Shown: one piece after another, positions 62,801 through 64,000 of the stretch
Numbering within the stretch: position 1 is the stretch's first letter
Layout of the letters: every line of letters starts with the position of its first letter
Assembly (NCBI GenBank): GCA_950022655.1
Contig: OX465582.1
Location: 89,371,801 to 89,435,800 of the forward strand
Direction: 5' to 3'
Origin: Alentia gelatinosa
Lineage: Eukaryota > Annelida > Polychaeta > Phyllodocida > Polynoidae
Length of the DNA stretch: 64,000 nucleotides
The notes under the pieces: model-generated
Seen by the model: the letters and a program-made list of their open reading frames with translations, nothing else
The model's database searches: none
Told to the model about the DNA's origin: nothing
Made by a program: the position numbers and the translations under genes

Positions 62801-63094
62801 ATTGGTCCTCCCAAGGCGTTGCCACGCTCTACAATTTCCCGATAGGTCACGATTTCCCCATTTCAAATCGTAGCGATCGGGAAGCATGTCGTGGCCTATC
62901 GTGGTAGCTGGGGGTCCCCTCTTAGGAGTATATATATTCACGGGTCTACCAAGACTCACCGAGTTTCTGGGGATCAATGTTGTAACTCCAGGCCGGGTGG
63001 TGTCCTCCTTTCTCCGCCTTGTCCTTCTCCTCATGAGGCTCGTCCCCGTTGGCGTTAGGGTCCTCATGGTGTTCTCCAGCATGGTGATCTCCTT
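56111..63094 (-). CDS. Secreted, probably GPI-anchored alpha-carbonic anhydrase (seven exons, 5' partial)
   Basis: Zinc enzyme converting CO2 and water to bicarbonate and a proton. Seven exons join in phase to 363 residues plus stop: 63094-62960, 61852-61643, 60431-60286, 59708-59613, 58845-58782, 57871-57717 and 56398-56111. Order of parts: a His/Glu/Asp-rich N-terminal stretch; WSY and QSPIDIV; CNGHTVQV with the proton-shuttle His; QFHFHWG with two zinc His; TEH and LEMHIV with the gate Glu residues and third zinc His; GSLTTP with the catalytic Thr; VNNWRPPQPL; an Asp/Gly/His-rich tail; and a hydrophobic C-terminus. Every catalytic residue is present, so activity is expected. Cys in FPMKCG and TTPTCGE would form the disulfide typical of extracellular members. 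The signal-peptide exon is not visible. Nacrein-like biomineralisation or general epithelial CO2 handling are both possible roles. Confidence 0.93.
56399..56790. other. Last carbonic anhydrase intron, MITE K-like part
   Basis: ACTGCGCGAAAACCAACAGT (56443 on) is a MITE K end followed by GTATACGCCTCATCTATAGACG, similar to 37430-37460. 56640-56765 belongs to the old dispersed repeat seen at 30140. Confidence 0.45.
56791..56833. repeat. (AT)n microsatellite
   Basis: Pure TA dinucleotide run in the last carbonic anhydrase intron. Confidence 0.95.
56913..57043. repeat. Foldback hairpin H12
   Basis: Left arm 56913-56965 (CAACAAGGTTTGGTTAAAGT ... GTGATAT) pairs with 56989-57043 (ATATCACATAAC ... 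TGACCAAACCAAGTTG). The apex is ACGAGGCGACAGCTGAGT (56968-56985). It lies within the last carbonic anhydrase intron. Confidence 0.85.
57263..57671. mobile_element. MITE family B in a carbonic anhydrase intron (409 bp)
   Basis: The ends AAAGCCCAAACGCATCTACC and GGTAGATGTGTATTGGGCTTT are inverted. It has an internal poly-G (57499-57513). Its right end is 45 bp from the donor of exon F. Confidence 0.8.
57717..57871 (-). CDS. Carbonic anhydrase exon F (GSLTTP active-site loop)
   Basis: Acceptor ACTCTACAG|CA, donor CAGCCAG|GTAACT. It encodes ARIPIDWIDLRDVLPAKSDQ, YFRYQGSLTTPTCGETVRW and TIFAHHPTICPSQ. YFRYQGSLTTP is the alpha-carbonic anhydrase signature around the catalytic Thr; the Cys after TTPT pairs with the Cys in exon B in secreted enzymes. 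It ends in phase 0. Confidence 0.95.
57872..58480. other. Carbonic anhydrase intron with foldback words and an L-type element
   Basis: CATAGACTTAACATGG (57958) is the foldback outer box, followed by TGTGACTGTATGCCACGG. (TA)n at 58098-58121. 58130-58391 is a short relative of the element at 18579-19150 (TATAGCTATTGTGTTATGG ... GCCATCTT ... CACTCTGTGCCCTATA). Confidence 0.55.
58481..58772. mobile_element. Truncated TTAA/AGGCATAT MITE adjoining a 5' splice site
   Basis: GTTTGAGGAAAAT, TTTTACTATGTGAAAAA, TATTGATCTATAAATCAAAAA and the end CAAATTGTCCGATATGCCTTTAA match 4325-4579. On the gene strand its end begins at intron position +10 of exon E. Confidence 0.7.
58782..58845 (-). CDS. Carbonic anhydrase exon E (64 nt)
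   Basis: Acceptor CTCTTTCCAG|GATGGT, donor CCAATGG|GTATGT. Its 21 codons plus one base encode DGPHNANLDHVVNNLKKIPP and M. It corresponds to the helix after the FLK strand. Its 5' splice site is followed 9 nt later by a MITE (58772 downward). Confidence 0.9.
58975..59395 (-). mobile_element. SINE with three amplified cores in a carbonic anhydrase intron
   Basis: Read on the minus strand it ends in GTGGACGTTAAACCATCCAAA, preceded by GTGAGATTTCTACCTAAATTC. Upstream the segment CAGCAGTGGTAGGTTTACTGC ... CATACCATGTCTATGTGG ... GCCACCTTTCTCC is present three times at ~95-bp steps. The tRNA-like head is absent. It lies in the sense orientation of the gene. Confidence 0.75.
59613..59708 (-). CDS. 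Carbonic anhydrase exon D (third zinc ligand)
   Basis: Acceptor TCCTCACAG|ATG, donor TTTAAG|GTGAGT. It is 32 codons in phase 0: MHIVTYDMERFATLGEAVGQ, then TNGIAVFGILFK. The His of LEMHIV (Leu-Glu come from exon C) is the third zinc ligand. VFGILFK is the core beta strand also found in vertebrate enzymes (VLGIFLK in CA II). Confidence 0.95.
59709..60285. other. Carbonic anhydrase intron C-D
   Basis: No repeat family recognised except a short hairpin-like block (CTCGCGCTAGGGACTACTTT, CGTGTCCCTAGTGCATC near 60107-60150). A short direct repeat: GATCAT(A/G).TTATC.CT.TGG.TTGCATACT.GTAATACTAGCTTT at 59810-59852 and 59919-59962. Confidence 0.5.
60286..60431 (-). CDS. Carbonic anhydrase exon C (zinc ligands HFH)
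   Basis: Acceptor CCTAACAG|TG, donor CTTGAG|GTAAAT. It completes NGHTVQV across the junction, then encodes NIMEEIIFTGGGLGSQYKV, AQFHFHWGAKDHAGTEHRV and NDKMFRLE. FHFHWG holds two of the three zinc-binding histidines; the Glu in TEH corresponds to Glu106 of CA II. It ends at a codon boundary. Confidence 0.95.
60573..61158. repeat. 68-bp minisatellite, ~9 copies, in a carbonic anhydrase intron
   Basis: CAGGTACATTAGTCTCTACG recurs at 60573, 60641, 60709, 60777, 60850, 60918, 60986, 61054 and 61122, i.e. 68 bp apart with one 73-bp step. Units share GTGTGAATCCTGCTTT and AGACTAGGGGAAAGGTGTGAAG. It directly adjoins the 23-bp minisatellite, so two unrelated arrays fill most of this intron. Confidence 0.9.
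61163..61660. repeat. 23-bp minisatellite made of 5' splice-site copies (~21 units)
   Basis: On the gene strand the unit is CACACAGGTAGGCAGAAACC plus GGC (or a CTAACAG variant). The first unit at 61658-61636 is the real exon B donor (CACACAG|GTAGGC); about 20 more follow in the intron, of which about 18 keep CAG|GTAGG. Two types (GTGGCC and TAGACC on the plus strand) tend to alternate, giving a 46-bp higher-order pattern. Confidence 0.92.
61643..61852 (-). CDS. Carbonic anhydrase exon B (QSPIDIV to NGH)
   Basis: Acceptor CTTTTGCAG|GG, donor CACACAG|GTAGGC. It encodes PLQWSTLFPMKCGSG, QSPIDIVPKETKYDELL, a second SPIDIV, a charged stretch rich in Glu and Lys, and MQLLCNGHT. The hexapeptide SPIDIV occurs twice (codons at 61796-61779 and 61748-61731), and the distance from the first to NGH is about 10-14 residues longer than in vertebrate CA II or CA IV. 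The donor sequence is the first unit of a 23-bp minisatellite in the following intron. Confidence 0.93.
61853..62186. other. Carbonic anhydrase intron A-B, unassigned part
   Basis: Contains AGATTTAACACTGGGAAC (61963), a remnant of the foldback outer box. Otherwise unrecognised. Confidence 0.35.
62187..62537. mobile_element. MITE family B, left end missing
   Basis: GTCGTATAGGAGTCGGTGAAC through GGTAGATGTCTATTGAGCTTT matches 57300-57671. The left inverted end has been lost. Confidence 0.75.
62538..62935. mobile_element. Family D/G MITE with AACATGTT centre
   Basis: GCCTCCACCTACCACGATT (62545-62563) recurs inverted as AATCGTGGTAGGTGGAAC (62629-62646). TTTTCAACATGTTGGAAATTTT (62716-62736) is a central palindrome and CGATAGGCT/AGCCTATCG words pair around it. 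The ends resemble the start of the family D array (55150). Confidence 0.55.
62960..63094 (-). CDS. Carbonic anhydrase exon A (His/Asp-rich N-terminal region and WSY)
   Basis: Acceptor TTGTTGTAG|AA and donor CTCG|GTGAGT. It enters with two bases of a split codon and leaves with one. It encodes GDHHAGEHHEDPNANG, then a Glu/Lys stretch, GGHHPAWSYN and IDPQKL. About 33 residues before WSY are rich in His, Asp, Glu and Asn and are not part of the catalytic fold; similar low-complexity acidic additions occur in shell-matrix carbonic anhydrases. The upstream exon must end in phase 1; I do not see it between 63095 and 64000. Confidence 0.85.
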
Positions 63095-63451
63095 CTACAA
63101 CAAGAACAGATCACCGTGAAAATTAGTGATGGGATCAAGCTCTGACCGTTAACTTGTCAGTTGAACGGGGCGCACATAGGCATCCTATCGTTATCTGACC
63201 GCAAACTTGAATAGGTTTCTGAATTTATCTCACCCCTCACATTGACTAATTGGCTAAATTTGCGGCAGCATCCGTCTTTTTTTATAATACTCCATGGGTG
63301 TTGAGTATGAGTTCCCATTGTTAAGTGGGAAAGAAAATAGCAGAGGTGAGATGATAAACTAGGAGCAACATGAGTGGCTTATCTCATAGATTTACATTGG
63401 AATTGATATTTATCAAGCAGATGTTAAAAATGACATACATGTATTTATATA
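63095..63451. repeat. Foldback fragments upstream of carbonic anhydrase exon A
   Basis: GATCAAGCTCTGACCGTTAAC ... ATAGGTTTCTGAATTTATCTCACCCC (63133-63240) is one arm and flank of family F. CATTGTTAAGTGGGA with GAGGTGAGATGATAA (63317-63356) is an outer box. No signal-peptide exon is found here. Confidence 0.5.
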
Positions 63452-63780
63452 GAACGACCTGACCATGCTATACAAGCTACAAAACGAGATGATAATTTAC
63501 GGTTCGTACGGAACGAGGCATTTATTATCGAGTGTATTGGCTTGTACAAGCATGGTGGGTCGTTTGCTTTATGTTTACTATATATATATACCCGAAATTA
63601 ATGAAATGACTTACGTACTGATTTACAACTAATATTTTGGTTGACGCGTACGGAACAGTGTTCCGTATTTTGCCGTACGGAACAGTGTTCCGTACGCTAT
63701 GTTCACGTTATATGGCGAAAAGTTACGTATTTACAGTATATACGGCATGGTTATATAGTAAACGTGGTGATATACAGTTT
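63452..63780. repeat. Foldback element, family H2 (second copy)
   Basis: Left arm 63452-63478 (GAACGACCTGACCATGCTAT ...) pairs with 63539-63565 (GGCTTGTACAAGCATGGTGG ...). Then TACTATATATATATACCCGAAATT leads to two copies of the palindrome ACGGAACAGTGTTCCGT (63650-63666 and 63677-63693), and TTATATGGCG and TACGGCATGG as in 527-850. Confidence 0.8.
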
Positions 63781-64000
63781 AACCCAGTTACTCTGTCGAC
63801 CGCAAATCTGTGCATCGGCAAAAGAAGAGTTACTGTATGCCAACCGTTACTTCTCCCAGAGCACATGCGACCGTATGAGAGTTATTGCATACCAAACTTT
63901 ACCCCTCCCTGAGCACCATCTCCTTACAAACGGGCTGGGGCTGTTGTATAAGCTACAAACAACAACAGGGTATCTTTTCCATTGTCTTTGGGGCCATAGT
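63781..64000. other. Unassigned end of window
   Basis: No exon fitting the missing 5' part of the carbonic anhydrase (phase 1 donor on the minus strand after a signal peptide) is recognisable here. Confidence 0.3.

Noticed and set aside
63095..64000. Search for the carbonic anhydrase signal-peptide exon
   Set aside because: No minus-strand ATG followed by a hydrophobic stretch and a phase 1 donor was found; the exon is probably outside the window.

Overview
This is a window of an animal genome. The only gene that can be read with confidence is a multi-exon alpha-carbonic anhydrase with GT-AG introns, and there are no operons, no bacterial-type gene density and no Shine-Dalgarno spacing. The rest is a dense mosaic of non-autonomous repeats (foldback elements, MITEs, a tRNA-derived SINE, minisatellites). 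The secreted, apparently GPI-anchored carbonic anhydrase with His/Asp/Gly-rich extensions, plus the repeat style, fits a marine invertebrate, perhaps a mollusc or another lophotrochozoan. That placement is inference and could be wrong.

Layout. Positions 1-15,000: foldback hairpins, one decayed LINE reverse-transcriptase tail (1841-2170), MITEs with short terminal inverted repeats, a 40-bp tandem array (8236-8650), a 73-bp array (11190-11635) and a TTA/ATT microsatellite. Positions 15,000-25,000: a duplicated segment enclosing a promoter-like GC-rich block (15297-15530), SINE tails, foldbacks, a complete SINE (21599-21890) and a 22-bp array (22927-23372). Positions 25,000-36,000: more MITEs, a large 73-bp array next to hairpins (26951-28040), a MITE cluster (28317-29472) and a SINE whose body is amplified in tandem (32255-33290). 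Positions 36,000-56,000: a 740-bp element with ~35-bp inverted ends between two copies of a 290-bp direct repeat, a cluster of foldbacks, a short SAM-like reading frame (43739-43900), interstitial TTAGGG-like repeats, and a ~195-bp tandem array that runs up to the end of the carbonic anhydrase gene.

Positions 56,111-63,094 (minus strand) hold seven exons of the carbonic anhydrase. Their phases join without a break to give 363 residues and a stop; the exon(s) with the signal peptide lie upstream, probably beyond the window. Its introns carry a MITE 9 nt from a 5' splice site, a SINE with a tandemly amplified core, two minisatellites and several MITEs. One minisatellite is built from copies of the exon's own 5' splice site.

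The best candidate for something undescribed is a superfamily of modular foldback elements. At least a dozen long hairpins have arms that differ from family to family, but they share a short apical motif (close to CACTCGGCTTCGCCTC) and recurrent outer boxes (CATAGRCTTAACAT and GTAGGATAAA or GTGAGATAAA). The arms covary between copies. I recognised no transposase or intact reverse transcriptase anywhere in the window, so these elements must depend on enzymes encoded elsewhere.
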